Shown here in pieces: positions 1-12,264 of a DNA stretch of 64,000 bases. The notes under the pieces were generated by a model that worked only from the letters and a program-made list of their open reading frames with translations, was not told the DNA's origin and ran no database searches. The stretch is from NCBI GenBank assembly GCA_947000775.1, contig CAMQGK010000516.1, positions 496,001-560,000 of the forward strand, given 5' to 3'. Within the stretch, counting starts at the first letter, position 1, and every line of letters begins with the position of its first letter. A program made the translations under genes and the position numbers. This DNA is from Pterois miles (Eukaryota > Chordata > Actinopteri > Perciformes > Scorpaenidae).

Positions 1-206
1 GCTAGACGCAGCGTTGTTGTTGGCTGTGTGTTGTTGGGTCGAGGCAGAGCTGTCATATTAGCTAGCTAACGTACGGTTTTGTCATGTCAAGAGCAACCTG
101 TCCCCTCACAACACAGGGCTGTTAACGAGATCGCCCCTTCACATATCCGCCTTTGGGTAGGGTCAGAAGATAGAAATCTGGGAGCAGAGCACAAGAGTGA
201 GATGAA

Positions 207-3200
207 ATGACAACGTCAACATTACAGGTAGGCTACTCTTAGCTAGCTACCGTTAGCTTGCTAACGCATAACTTGGTTTAGCCTATACACCCGTAGACAG
301 CAGCTTGAATGCAAGCTAGCAGAACAGCTGACGCTAAAGCCCGCTAATGTGAGCAAGCCAGTTTAGGTAACTGAGCCTGCAAACAGTCCATTAACCTTAC
401 ATTATCTTGAGAGTAAAATTAGTGTTTACAAGATTTAACGTTACGATATTAGCTAACTACATACTATAAAGCAATAATAGTCGCCGCTCTCACCGTTATT
501 TGGGCTGTAGCCCCTGCTCACAGACAATTACCATGAATAACAAAGATTTACGTTATGGAACATTTTAGTCTAATAACTATAATTTTTTAAGAATTCGCAC
601 AATGAATAAGATAAGATATTCCTTTATTAGTCTCACAGTGGAGAAATCCACAGTGAATCAGTGAAACTATTAAGATCCCATTGTATAAAATGTTATGCTA
701 GTTGTATAACTTGGGCTGTGTTTTGGTTGAAGCTATAGTGTTGACGTGCAGACTCATGTGAGGATGTCTAACGTGCAATGTGCCCTGCCTTTATTTCTGT
801 CTCCAGCCCCATTCTTTCTCGCTGCTGATTTACATCTGTGTCTGTCTTCTGACTGTATTTTTCTGCATATGTTGCAGAAAGCGATTGATCTTGTGACCAA
901 AGCCACAGAGGAAGACAAGGCAAAGAATTATGAGGAGGCCTTGCGACTGTACCAGCATGCTGTGGAGTATTTCCTACATGCCATCAAATGTGAGTACTGC
1001 AGCCTGACAGGTAGTTGAAGTAGTTTTGCACACTTCCATTGGTATAAACTTTGGTGGATTTCATTCACATTGTTGTTTGAATTTCATTTTTCCCTCAGAT
1101 GAGGCCCACAGCGACAAGGCGAAGGAGAGTATACGAGCAAAGTGTATGCAGTACCTGGACAGGGCGGAGAAACTTAAAGACTATCTGAAAAATAAAGACA
1201 AACAAGGGAAGAAGCCTGTGAAGGAGGCACAGAGCAATGACAAGTATGTTGTCTATGTTCTGCTTTCTCAGAAAACATGATGAAGTTTGTGGGTTTTAGT
1301 GTATTTGTGTCAACCTCTGTGTTTGTGTCTGGCCTAGGAGTGATAGTGACAGCGAGGGTGAAAACCCAGAGAAGAAGAAACTGCAGGAGCAACTTATGGG
1401 TGAGTAAACGTGTATGGTTGCCAGTTGATATGTTGTTTGTGATATTAGATTTAGGGAGACACCGACCTGACTTTTTCAGTCACGATACCTGGGCTTTGGA
1501 TATCTGCCAATACCGAGTACTGATCTGATGATCAGACCACTGTTTTATTAATAAGCTTTATGCCTCACTGTGTGGAAGTGACTGGGATCATTCTGTTATG
1601 TTTGATACAACATCAGGCTTGATTTAAACATTGCTTTCCTAACTTTGTAAAACAAAATGTAACAAATACATAAATAGATAACAGAACATAAATGTAGTGA
1701 ATTAGTGAAACACTAGCAACTTGGCAAAGAAATCTTCAAAATAAACAGGAATTACAATTCAGGTGTAAACCTTTTTAATGCAGCAACAAATTGGTCAAAA
1801 TTTAAACAGGAATTAAAATTACAGTTTATAATGTATATAAGATCAGCACGTCTAAATCATAGGCCATGGTTCTCACAGGAAATGGACTGCCTACTAGGGT
1901 AGGGAATGAGTTCTTACCCCAACTGAAGGAGTTCAAGTACCTTGGGGTCTTGAGAAGGCCACAGGCAAGACCCAAAACTAGGTGGAGAGAGTACACTCAC
2001 ATGCCACTTTATTAGGTACATCTTGCTATTAAAAGGTTAGACCCCCTTTTTCCTTCAGAACTGCCTTAATTTTTCGTGGCATACTTTTTATATAAGATTT
2101 GTCGGCTGCACATCTATGATGCGAATCTCCCGTTCCACCATATCCCAAAGGTGCTCTATTGGATTGAGATCTGGTGACTGAGGAGGCCATTGGAGTACAG
2201 TGAACTCATTGTCATGTTCAAGAAACCAGTTTGAGATGATATGAGCTTGGTGACATGGTGCATTATCCTGCTGAAAGTAGCCATCAGAAGACATTTAAAC
2301 AAAGTTCAGGTGTTACTAAGGGGCCCAAAGTGTGCTAAGAAAATATCCCCACACCATTACACCACCACCACCTGAACCGTTGATACAAGGCAGGATGGAA
2401 TTGATGAATTGTTGTCTCAGTTTCCTGTTCTTAGCTGACAGGAGTGGCACCCGATGTGGTCTTCTGCTGCTATGGCCCATCTTCTTCACGGTTTGACATG
2501 TTGTACATTCAGAGATGATATTCTGCATCCCTTGGTTGTAACGAGTGGTTATTTGAGTTACTGTTACCTTTATATCATCTCCAACCAGTCGGCCCATTTT
2601 CCTTTGACCTCTCACATCAACAAGGCATTTTTGTCCACACAACTGCCACTCACAAAATATCCATATTTTCTCTTTTTCTGGCCATTCTCTGCAAACCTGA
2701 GAGATGGCTGTGCGTGAAAATCCCAGTAGATCAGCAGGTTCTGAAATACTCAGTCCAGCTAGCACCAACAACCATGCCACATTTAAAGTCACTTAAATCC
2801 CCTTTCTTCCCCATTCTGATGCTCAGTTTGAACTTCAGCAAGTTGTCATGACCACGTCTACATGCCTAAATGCATTGAGTTGTGGCCATGTGATTGGCTG
2901 ATTAGCAATTTCTGTTAACAAGCAGTTGAAACAGGTGTACCTAATAAAGTGGCCTGTGATATTTCCACACTGGCCTGAGAACGCCTCATCCCCCAGTCAG
3001 AGCTGGTTACTGTGGCCCGTGAAAGGGAAAATTGGGGTCCCCTGCTGTTTGAGCTGTTTGCCCCCACAACCCAACCTTGGATAAGTGGTTGAGGAAGAGA
3101 TGAGATGAGATGAGATGTATATAGTATATAAACATAGAATTGACTTTATTGGATTGATACTCGATTTAGTTATTTGGGTCAGTATCGGCCTGATATCTAA

Positions 3201-6200
3201 CATCACACTGCTTCTCAATATCTTCACCTGAAGTGATTGTAGCAGAAATTTTGATCAGATGTAACCTGCATATTTTTTTATTTATTAGTAGTAGTCTGGG
3301 GTTCAGGGGGTTTATGAGGTCTTATTTATGCTAGGGCTATACCTACCTACCCACCTTTAAAGTGTTCTTCCACCTGCATTGTTGGTCTTAATCATGCTGC
3401 GCCTGTGTGTCCAGGTGCTATTGTAATGGAGAAGCCCAATGTCCGGTGGAATGATGTGGCCGGACTGGAGGGAGCTAAGGAAGCTCTGAAGGAAGCTGTC
3501 ATCCTGCCCATCAAATTCCCTCACCTCTTTACAGGTAATATTTAAACCCAGTAATTATCATACACTGAAATCAAATGGTTAAAAAGATGTGGCAGAGGTA
3601 CATTTTTGCATGTGCTTGGAGCTAAAAATGTACATTATCCATTGATGTATTATTATGTGACATTGTAGGGTAAATATAGAGCTGAAACACGTTTTGTTTG
3701 ATTGACAGAATATTATTTTGCAACAATTTTAGTATTCAATTAATCATTTATTTAGCAAAAACCTCAAACATCCCCTGGTTCTAGCCCAGGGGTCGGGAAC
3801 CTATGGCTCGCGAGCCAGATGTGGCTCTTTTGATGGCTGCGTCTGGCTCGTATCTAGGCGACGGTCACTGTTTACCGTTTCCATGGCGACAAGAAAGCCG
3901 GTTCGCTATGAGGCAGCGATCAGAGGAAGTCCGGCTTATATACGCGTCTGCTTTGTTTACCGCTTCAACATCACGTTGAAAAGAACACTGGCCACCGCAG
4001 AACTCGCTCGCTCTCCATTGTTTACTTCCTTGAATTCTGTCGCACTAAATATACGTGTTTCAGCGCGATGCCGTCTGCAGACACGCAGCGGCGACAAGGA
4101 GGCGACGCAGCTCGCCAGCGGGGCAGAGACCTACTGGTTCTGCTCACTGGGAAAGGGGACAAACGCCGGTTGATAGCGGTTCCATCTGCGTTCAGAAACA
4201 GTGTCCAACCACTAATTTCAGTGGGAAAGTGGCAAACAGACATGTCGTTGTGTTGCCGCTGCTGTCCAAAATAGCGGTCGATGTGCGCATGCGCAAAAGG
4301 GTCCTTCGAAGCTCAGGTAGTGATAACGGCTCGTTTTAATCGAGTTGTCAACGAGCTAATTGCAGAAACTCTTTTGAGAAGATGGCTAAAAGCAAAAAAG
4401 ACGAGGAGTATCGTACTTTTCAGCAGCAATGGACAGAGGAATTTGCCTTTGTGGAGAGAGCAGGTTCTGCAGAGTCTAATATGCAATGATATTTAGTTTT
4501 TAACATATTGTATGGCTCTCACGGAATTACGTTTAAAAATATGTGGTGTTCATGGCTCTCTCAGCCAAAGAAGTTCCTGACCCCTGTTCTAGCCCCTCAG
4601 ATGTGAGGATTTGACATTTTGTATTCACATATACATTGTTGTGTTGTAAATTAAATCTTTCTGGGTTTTGGACTGTGTGTCACACAAAACAACCTGTAGT
4701 GATCAGAGAATGTGAACCGGATTTCTGAGAATATTTGATATTTCTTACACTTTTCTTTGATCTTATAAATCAATCCAAAAAACAATTTCTAAATTAATCA
4801 TTAATTAAGTTGCTACCATAGTTAAGTTTCACTGCTAACTGGTGGAAAAGTCATTTTAGATGTATTGAAATGTTAAATAGCTCTTTATTATGACCTCTGT
4901 TGGATAGTACCCCAGCAATTTGTCCCCTAATATGACATCATGTGACCAATATTACTTCTGGTATCTGTTCTCAGGCAAGCGGACTCCATGGAGAGGCATC
5001 CTGCTGTTCGGCCCTCCAGGGACAGGGAAGTCGTACCTGGCTAAGGCCGTGGCCACTGAGGCCAATAACTCCACCTTCTTCTCTGTCTCCTCCTCAGACC
5101 TCATGTCCAAGTGGCTGGGAGAGAGTGAGAAGTATGTTTTTGTAATACAGAAACAAAGCAGAATGTGTTTTAGAACTTCTTTTTAATTTTTATTTTATAG
5201 GTTGTTGTCTCCCTTTAAATGGGGGGGGGTTCTTCCCCTTTAAATGAACGTCAGCAATCAACACTGGATGAACGGTTCACTCAGTGTATTTTCACTATTT
5301 CAGTTATCAAAACTAGACTTGCCATGTGGTCAGGCACACACTGATTACATTACATACCCACCGCCCCCATCATCGTTTTGCATTTTTACAGAAATAAAGC
5401 CCATAGAGTTCATTTTGACATATAAGCTCCATGTTATCAATACATAGCCGGACAATGGACGCTACAAACTCAAAGTGAATGTGTCTGCTCCATCAGCTCA
5501 GAGTAGCAGATTTCATACACAGGATGAGTGAGAGTTTTACAGGCAAGATGATGGCAGAAGATTTGGTGTCGAAACGAAAAGCAAAAGCGCTTATTTGGCA
5601 ATATAATAATCGCAGAGAGGAGGACACACAGACACACTGCCATCCAACGTTAAAGATCAAAGTAAACACACTACACACTACCTCTTCTCTTCACCGGATA
5701 CTGTGTGGAGCAAGTCATGAGCATCGAGTTTCTCAATGTGCACGTCACTGATGACATCAGCTGGTAACTCAACTGCACCTCCATGACCAAGAAGGCACAA
5801 TAGCATCTCCACTGCCTCTGTCTCTGCCACCTCTGCTGCCTGAAGAGAGCAATCTGTGTCCTGTACTGTTTTTTAAACACTGTAATGATGTACTATAAGA
5901 TGCTTACAACTCCCAATTTAGTATTGCTGTCCATGTGTCTCTCCATTTCTCCCTGTGTTTCCCAGGCTGGTGAAGAACTTATTTGACCTGGCTCGCCAGC
6001 ACAAACCCTCAATCATCTTCATTGATGAAGTGGACTCTCTGTGCGGCTCCAGGAACGAGAATGAGAGTGAGGCCGCTCGCCGCATCAAGACAGAGTTCTT
6101 GGTCCAGATGCAGGGTGAGCCAAATAACATGAGGAATGTGCACAATCAGACTGATGCACAATGATACTGCACAGTGAAGACTATGCAGTATCAAATACTG

Positions 6201-8339
6201 TATGTTGTATGTATTGTGTGAGGGAATATAGAAAAGTTATTATGTTACTATGCGAATACATAATCCTGCATGGACACTAAGGGAAGTAGAAAGGGCTCAT
6301 ACAGAGCTGACTGAAGCTCTCTGGTTTTGTAGGTGTGGGAAACAACAACGATGGTATCTTGGTGCTGGGAGCCACCAATATCCCCTGGGTGCTAGACGCT
6401 GCCATCCGCAGAAGGTCAGAGCTCACTTCAGTACTCCTTGGTTAAAGCTGCAGTTGGTAACTTGTTTCTTTTTTTTTATTTCTTTAAATGAATAAACACC
6501 ATAGTGATATAGAGTGCTTGATTTTGGCACCATTGTTATCAACATGGTGGCTGGTCATTCAACAGCTAAACAGTAACTACAAGATGTTTCTGAAAACATT
6601 TGAGGAGAGAAATAGTCATTACATTAACAGGATATTAATTCATATTTGATCAGCTCTGCCAAGTTTGATTGTTTGACATGATTCAGGGCACCTGGAGTAT
6701 GGTCATAGTATCTGAAGTTGAATGCAATTTATTATAATAATCTATAGTATTTTTACTCATTGCAGCTTTAATTGTGCGAAACCTGCACGCATGCCATTTA
6801 TGTGTTTACAGGTTTTGAGCAGCTGGTGAATGTATGATTGAACAGATCTTGTCCTCTTTTGTGTGTCAGATTTGAGAAGCGTATCTACATCCCTCTACCG
6901 GAGGAGCCTGCTCGGGCTCAGATGTTTCGTCTTCATCTGGGTAACACGCCACACAGCCTGAGTGAGGCTGACCTGCGGCAGCTTGCCCATAAAACAGATG
7001 GCTACTCTGGCGCTGATATCAGCATTATCGTCCGGGACGCCCTTATGCAGCCTGTTAGGAAGGTCCAGTCGGCCACCCACTTCAAAAAGGTGAAGAAATG
7101 GTCATTAAAAATCCAGAGGGGAAAAACATGCTGAATCTTCAAAAGCCCATGTCATAACAGGATTCCTGTTATGGTTAATAATTTTCCCTTTACTACTGAT
7201 CTTTTTGCTTGCTAAACCTGCAGGTTCGTGGTCCATCCCGAAGCAACAACCAGGTGATGGTGGACGATCTCTTGACTCCTTGTTCTCCTGGTGACCCTGC
7301 AGCCATAGAGATGACCTGGATGGATGTGCCTAGTGATAAGCTACTGGAGCCCATAGTCTGCATGGTGAGATATACATACAGTATATTAATGAACAACACA
7401 GATATGATTAACGCTGCAGACCCTTATTTCAGACCTCTGTAGTAACAACTACACAAAAAGATTCCACTAAAACTGGACTGGTGCATCTTTTTTGGAAAGG
7501 AACACCTATCCATAAACCTTATACCTGAGAACAAATGATAATGTGTAAACAACGTCACATCAGGACAATTCACTCACACAAAGCAATTATCACATACATA
7601 GCCACACTAATTAAAACAATCACACATATTATTAGAACTATGAGCTGGTAAAGCTGTAAATAAACAGAATAAGAAGCAACACAAGCAGTAGAAACGATAC
7701 AATAACCAAATACTTAAGTCTATACTGTATATGCAAGTGTGGATTTCGTACCTAATTATAGCTGTCTGCTCTGTATTTTCAACATGCTAAATAGTCTAGA
7801 ATAGCACCAATACACAACACTGTATTTCTGCTGCTGAAGTTAGAATAGATTATATATAATGTGTCTTTATGAATTATATTGCTTTAAAGCAGCAGTGGGT
7901 AGAAATGGAGCTAATATGATCTTAAAATTTATTTTATAAAATGGTCACTATATCCTGACAGTAGTGCATGAGACAAGTAATCTGAAAGAAAGTCTTTGTG
8001 TCCTGCGGTGCTCCTAATGGCATCTGCAAGATTTCACAGACCAGAGGAAAACAAGTCTGCTGTCCAACTGCCATCTATGGGAGCCAGCTGGCAATGACTC
8101 ACAAACTCCAACCAAATGCTCAAACTAGGCAGCGCTGGTCAAATATGAATCAATATTCTGTTACTGTAATGCCTGTTTCTCACTTGAGATGTTTTCAGAA
8201 ACATCTTGTAGTCACTGTTTAGCTGTAAAATAAGAAAGTTTGTGATCCAGCCATGTTGATATCTGCTAAGGAAATACAATGCAAAGCACCCCCCACCAGC
8301 CGGAGTACAACCAATAGGAACACGCTCTCTCTCTCTCTC

Positions 8340-8435
<96 letters not shown>

Positions 8436-9824
8436 ATGACCTGTGATCGGTCAAAGTCTCAAATCACTGGCTAGATTTTCTAAAGCCTGACAACACAGAG
8501 CCATTAGGAGGTGCAGAAGTCTAGTTCTCTCTCAGAAGACTTGAATTACAAAATGCTGAAAGGTTATGATGGAATTTTTGCCAAATGATGCCAAAAACAT
8601 TCTGCCTACTGTGGATTTAAGGAAATAATTTAATGCTTGATGCTGAGAGAAATATTGGATGTATATTTTACTAGGCCCTTACTGATGTTGCCAGGATTTA
8701 AAAAAATATTTATTATCAAAATCAAAAATAATTCTACAGTATTTTCACAAAGTCACCTCTTTTTCACCTAAGTGGTGCATTAAGAATGGATAGGCTGGGG
8801 CTACAAGGAAACAGTCATGAGGGGAATAAAATGTATTAATATGACATTTAAATTATCAATAACATTATTATTATTATTATTATTATTATCATCATTATGC
8901 TTCCGCACCTGCAAAAGCTGTGGCCAGAAGCATTATGTTTTCCCTCTGTCTATCTAGCTATCCGTACGTCCCATTTATTGAACAAATTTAGCACAAATGT
9001 CCACTTGGACTCAAGGATGAACTGATTAGATTTTGGTGGTCATAGGTAGAAAGTATAGAAGCAAAGTGACAAAACACAGGGCATTTCATCAGGATAAGAC
9101 AATAGAAATAATGTTGTTTTACTTTTGTACTTTATAGGCAGACGTTTTACTGGCATCAGATTGTCGTTTTCATTCCAAAATGACGGAAGCATAGCTCTGT
9201 TGCTAGGCACTGACGTTGCAATGGAACGAACAGTTGACTTTCACTTCTTGGCAATATACATTCTCAAAGGTCAAGATGGTGTGACCTCTCAAAACATAGT
9301 TTTGGCCAAAAATTACATTTCATTCATATGATGCTATTTAAGACAGATATCACACAAATGTCTAAATGGATGAAATGTAGACATTTTCGACGGAAGGTGT
9401 ACAACCACAAGGTGGTAAATCTAGTTTTTATTAGATGCTCTGTTTTGATCCCGATGTGAACAAATGCTTTTCCATTTTGCTGATATGATAGTTGAGACAA
9501 GAGAAGTGACTCTACTGATGTGTAACATGTTGCTCTGATGTAATACCATGCTGCTCATCAAACAGTTGTTCTTCAGCACTGCTATCAGGCAACATTACGT
9601 CTATATGAGAACATGATCCACAGTAACAGGAGAGCAGTAACTAGACTCCAGATGAAGGAGAATTTGTATTTAAAAAACAACATTGTAAACCCAAAACAAC
9701 TTGTGTGTCCTATTGTTTGCAGTCGGACATGCTGCGCTCTCTGTCCACCACACGTCCCACAGTCAACACTGAAGATCTCCTGAAGGTCAAGAAGTTCACA
9801 GAGGACTTTGGGATGGAGGGCTGA
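207..9824 (+). CDS. vps4a: Vacuolar protein sorting-associated protein 4A (ESCRT AAA ATPase)
   Basis: AAA ATPase that binds ESCRT-III filaments and disassembles them in endosomal sorting, cytokinesis and membrane repair. Coding exons read by hand: 207-227, 878-989, 1099-1243, 1338-1399, 3415-3534, 4975-5131, 5966-6114, 6333-6414, 6870-7089, 7224-7364, 9723-9824; the sum is 1311 nt, 436 aa plus stop, close to the human length. The ATG at 207 opens MTTSTLQ; an ATG at 202 stops after one codon. The N-terminal MIT domain spans about residues 1-75 (exons 1-3), followed by an acidic linker (SDSDSEGE). Walker A is GPPGTGKS with the lysine near residue 172; Walker B is IIFIDEVD with the catalytic glutamate near 227; the arginine-rich stretch NESEAARR follows. 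The C terminus is KFTEDFGMEG. All introns are GT-AG; exon 8 uses a weaker GTCAGA donor. The match is very strong to VPS4A rather than VPS4B. The gene is tail-to-tail with cdk10. Confidence 0.97.
1850..3113 (+). mobile_element. LINE 3' fragment, itself interrupted by a Tc1/mariner element
   Basis: 1850-1991 and 2962-3113 form the 3' end of a fish non-LTR retrotransposon: 'gagttcaagtaccttgggg' before the break, 'ctggcctgagaacgcctc' and 'cccacaacccaaccttgga' after it, then a (gatga)n tail at about 3096-3115. It is heavily internally deleted and non-coding. The Tc1 element sits between the two pieces at a TA. Confidence 0.7.
1994..2959 (-). mobile_element. Tc1/mariner element with broken transposase (DD36E spacing)
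   Basis: 966-bp element flanked by TA on both sides (1992-1993 and 2960-2961). The inverted ends share 'GCCACTTTATTAGGTACA'. Transposase remnants lie on the minus strand in two frames: 2792-2316 (N-terminal helix-turn-helix part) and 2294-2088 (catalytic part, with QDNAPCH and SPDLNPIEHLWD). Thirty-six residues separate the second catalytic D from the E, one of the known Tc1/mariner spacings (DD36E, the Incomer family), rather than 34 as in classic Tc1. The frame break makes it inactive. Confidence 0.85.
3787..4586 (+). mobile_element. hAT transposon derivative with perfect 8-bp target duplication
   Basis: Terminal inverted repeats CAGGGGTCGGGAACC and GTTCCTGACCCCTG are bounded by identical 8-bp duplications TTCTAGCC at 3779-3786 and 4587-4594, the hAT hallmark. 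Inside, 4382-4489 encodes 35 residues (MAKSKKDEEYRTFQQQWTEE...) that resemble the N terminus of fish hAT-family transposase-like proteins before a stop. The element is 800 bp, an internally deleted non-autonomous copy in vps4a intron 5. Confidence 0.9.
5479..5640 (+). pseudogene. possible transposase N-terminal (BED-type) remnant
   Basis: Within vps4a intron 6 an open stretch reads MAEDLVSKRKAKALIWQYN, reminiscent of the start of fish BED-finger hAT transposases. No zinc ligands follow and no terminal repeats were found. This is weak evidence, recorded as a possible fossil only. Confidence 0.25.
6440..6772 (+). repeat. MITE family 1, partial copy in vps4a intron 8
   Basis: Contains the family core 'cagtaactacaagatgttt' followed by 'gaaaacatttgaggagag' and 'attcatatttgatcag', shared with the copies at 7885, 12265, 27195, 45395, 46252 and 55915. 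It ends in 'gcagctttaa'. Confidence 0.65.
7885..8640 (+). mobile_element. MITE family 1, near-complete copy in vps4a intron 10
   Basis: Starts 'aaagcagcagtgggtagaa' and ends 'ccaaaaacattctgcctac', matching the inverted ends of the copy at 55915-56140. It contains the core 'gaaacatcttgtagtcac'. A long CT microsatellite lies in the middle. Non-coding; superfamily not determined. Confidence 0.7.
8323..8431. repeat. (CT)n microsatellite
   Basis: About 54 CT units with one CC interruption near 8349, inside MITE family 1 in vps4a intron 10. The serine-leucine or arginine-glutamate reading frames over it are artefacts. Confidence 0.98.
8860..9420 (+). repeat. (TTA)n tract and degenerate fish interspersed repeat
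   Basis: A TTA/ATT repeat (8862-8889) is followed by 'gctgtggccagaagcatt', 'tccacttggactcaaggat' and 'tgattagattttggtgg', a sequence I recognise as a common fish repeat. It is degenerate and non-coding; class unknown to me. Confidence 0.5.
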
Positions 9825-9979
9825 GAGACACAGCCCCACCCTGCCTGCCCCCCAGTTGTCCCCGGTCTAAGAGAGGGGTCAAACTGCTCCCAACAACACT
9901 CATCATCCCCCCATGTACCATCCTGTAAGCTTTCATCTCTCAGCTCAGCGCTTGGTTCACTGCCTCTCACGGATTTCAA

Positions 9980-9985
9980 AATAAA
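9980..9985 (+). terminator. vps4a polyadenylation signal
   Basis: AATAAA 156 bases past the vps4a stop codon. It is followed 20 bases later by a genomic run of 15 A (10005-10019), about where cleavage would be expected. Confidence 0.7.
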
Positions 9986-10019
9986 TGACTGGTCTGTTCA
10001 AGTGAAAAAAAAAAAAAAA

Positions 10020-12264
10020 GGTCAAGAAATCTTGTACTTCTAATCATCCTGAGTTTTTGAATCCTTGGAGGAAGTTGACCAAATGCTACAATAGAAAATC
10101 TTGATGTGATTTGGTAGCTGGACAGTAGAGCCCATGTCTTTCCCCAGTTTCAGACAATGTTCCGTGAAAGCAGCCACTACAGTGTATTCACTACAAGAAC
10201 TTTTCATGCAACCTGCATTGACATGAAGAAAGTTGGATTTGAATTTAAATGCACACAGTTTGTCCCCCTCTGAGCCGAGTCTAACTGACTGAAGGACTGT
10301 ACATTTGTTTGCTTTTGTGCACTTTGCTTTGGGTCGCAGTGAAGGACACTGACTGATTTGAAGAAACAGAAGAAGATAGTTCTCCTGCCAGGCATGTGAG
10401 TGTGTGAATGCATCTAAGTGTTTTTATGAAATTTGTGTGTCTTAATGTATGTCTATATGTTAAGAGCCCTGTTATTTGAAGAAGAGTTAATTTAATGAGT
10501 TCTCACTGCCTCAGTGTACCTCTACAGCTCTGTGTGTCTGCATCAGGCCTTTGTGCTAGCAGCAGTCTGAGCGAGGCATTCGTGTTCAATATTCACAACA
10601 CAAGAGATGTGCTTGACTGAGAGCCAAACACCAAGTATCCTAAAACTTGAAAAAGTGTTGTTTTTTTAAACTCATTGGTAAACTTCTAGTCAGTCTTAAA
10701 ACAGTCTCACCACAAGGTTAATTTAGTAGCTATTTCGAAACTTTCAGTCATATCATGTCATCTTCTTCAGCAGATGAAGTTTGTGCACTTGTGGTATTGC
10801 AGATATAAAATTCCCATCTATTTCTGTAAGGACTTCTCATCCATGTTGGCTTAAAATTTGAGGGTGAAAGTTCATACTGGACCTTGGAAACAACACTGAC
10901 TAGCTTTTCCAGAGGTTTTGAGTATATCACATTATCGTCATCACTACGTGATCACTATGTGATATGATCGAAAGCTCATAGATTGTTTTCCAAAATACTG
11001 TTTCCAGGGTAAAGATTGAGCTTTGAACCTCAGCTCCATTGGCTCTATTTAAATCAGCACTCCATTTCCCAGAATACAGTTGTCTGTGGTATGTACTGTG
11101 ATGTCTTCCCTCTTGGATTTTATTTTAATGAAATTTTAATTTACTGAAATATTCACTTTAGAGAATCAATCAAGCACATCTCTTTAAATCAAACATCTAG
11201 TTTTATTTGTCCTGCCATAAATGTTTAATGGTGTTACAGAACACTATTTATACAACTAGACTGACTAGATTATAGATACAGTATGTTTACACTTGAAGTA
11301 TTTATTCTGTTGATGTTTTGTGGAGTTTTTTTTTTCTTTTGGGAGGCAGATCTACACACCAAGTTCTACTCTGAGGCCGACACCACCATATTGTTTCATT
11401 ACTGTCTGTTCAGGACTGGCTTTCCCTCTCAAGCTTAAATAGTGATTGTCCTGTTATCAGCTTATAAACGAAAAGGAAAGCTAGCTAGAACCACACGGTT
11501 AGTCATTTACAAATAATCTTTTTAATCTGCTATTGGATGTTTGTTCTGTACCATCTCTCTGACCTCTCACTATTACACCAGAACCACAGGCTTGTCTGCA
11601 AACTCAGTCGTGATAGCTCAGCGCTAGTATTGCTGTGTGTTTGTGGAGGAGGTACATACTGGTTCAGCGTGAGGTCACGTATTAATGTCCCTGTAATGGG
11701 ATTTAACCTGCCGCTGGCCATGTAACCATTACTACTAATTTAACCTACATTAATAAAAACTGACAGTTCAAATGAAAAAAGGCACAGTTGCTGGTTTGAC
11801 ATTTTTATTATGTTCAACAGCTAATGGTTTAAACATATTTATTATATGGCTTTGTTGAATACTCAATTCTGATTGGTCACACTCTACGGTCTAGACCATT
11901 ACTATGTATAACAGGCCATTGCTATGGGAGTAGTTCTGATGTCAGACTCTGGTGGACCGTTTTTGTGTCAAAGTATTGATTTCCAAAGTAAGCAGCTGCG
12001 TAATAAGTGGGATAATGTACAGCTAGCAAGTCAGAGTTTATTTTACAGTGACCGGCTTGCTGTACATTATCCCTTACTTAGAAAGTTCTACAGTAATATT
12101 TTCAGTGTCCATCCCAGTCAAGTAAATATCTGAATTACTCCCAAGTTCTCTACCTATTTATCGACAGTCAGGTGCACCAGGTAACCTCTCAGTGATTTCT
12201 ACTAATGTTCATTTACAGTACTTTAGAGGCATCCAAGCTGAGGCTCTTAAATCAGCAGTAGTTG
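10020..12264. other. spacer between vps4a and cdk10, no gene seen
   Basis: This convergent intergenic spacer shows no coding exon, RNA gene or clear element on either strand, except a repeat fragment around 11839-11975. That fragment ('tggctttgttgaatac' to 'gttctgatgtcagactctgg') is related to 41515-41600. Confidence 0.6.

Larger units (their letters stand above)
1453..3215 (+). mobile_element. hAT-like non-autonomous element, copy 1 (split by a LINE)
   Basis: The left part (about 1453-1845) and right part (about 3113-3215) together resemble the copy at 37205-37712. Shared landmarks are 'ctgggctttgg', 'gtgactgggatcattctg' and the tail 'gtcagtatcggcctgatat'. A LINE fragment separates the halves, with a near-duplicated 'atgtatata' on each side. 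The far right terminus is missing. The hAT assignment rests on recall of the fish 'GGATGCACC' terminus family and is tentative. Confidence 0.6.

Noticed and set aside
8253..8474. Serine-leucine and arginine-glutamate repeat proteins
   Set aside because: Both are readings of the CT microsatellite on its two strands.
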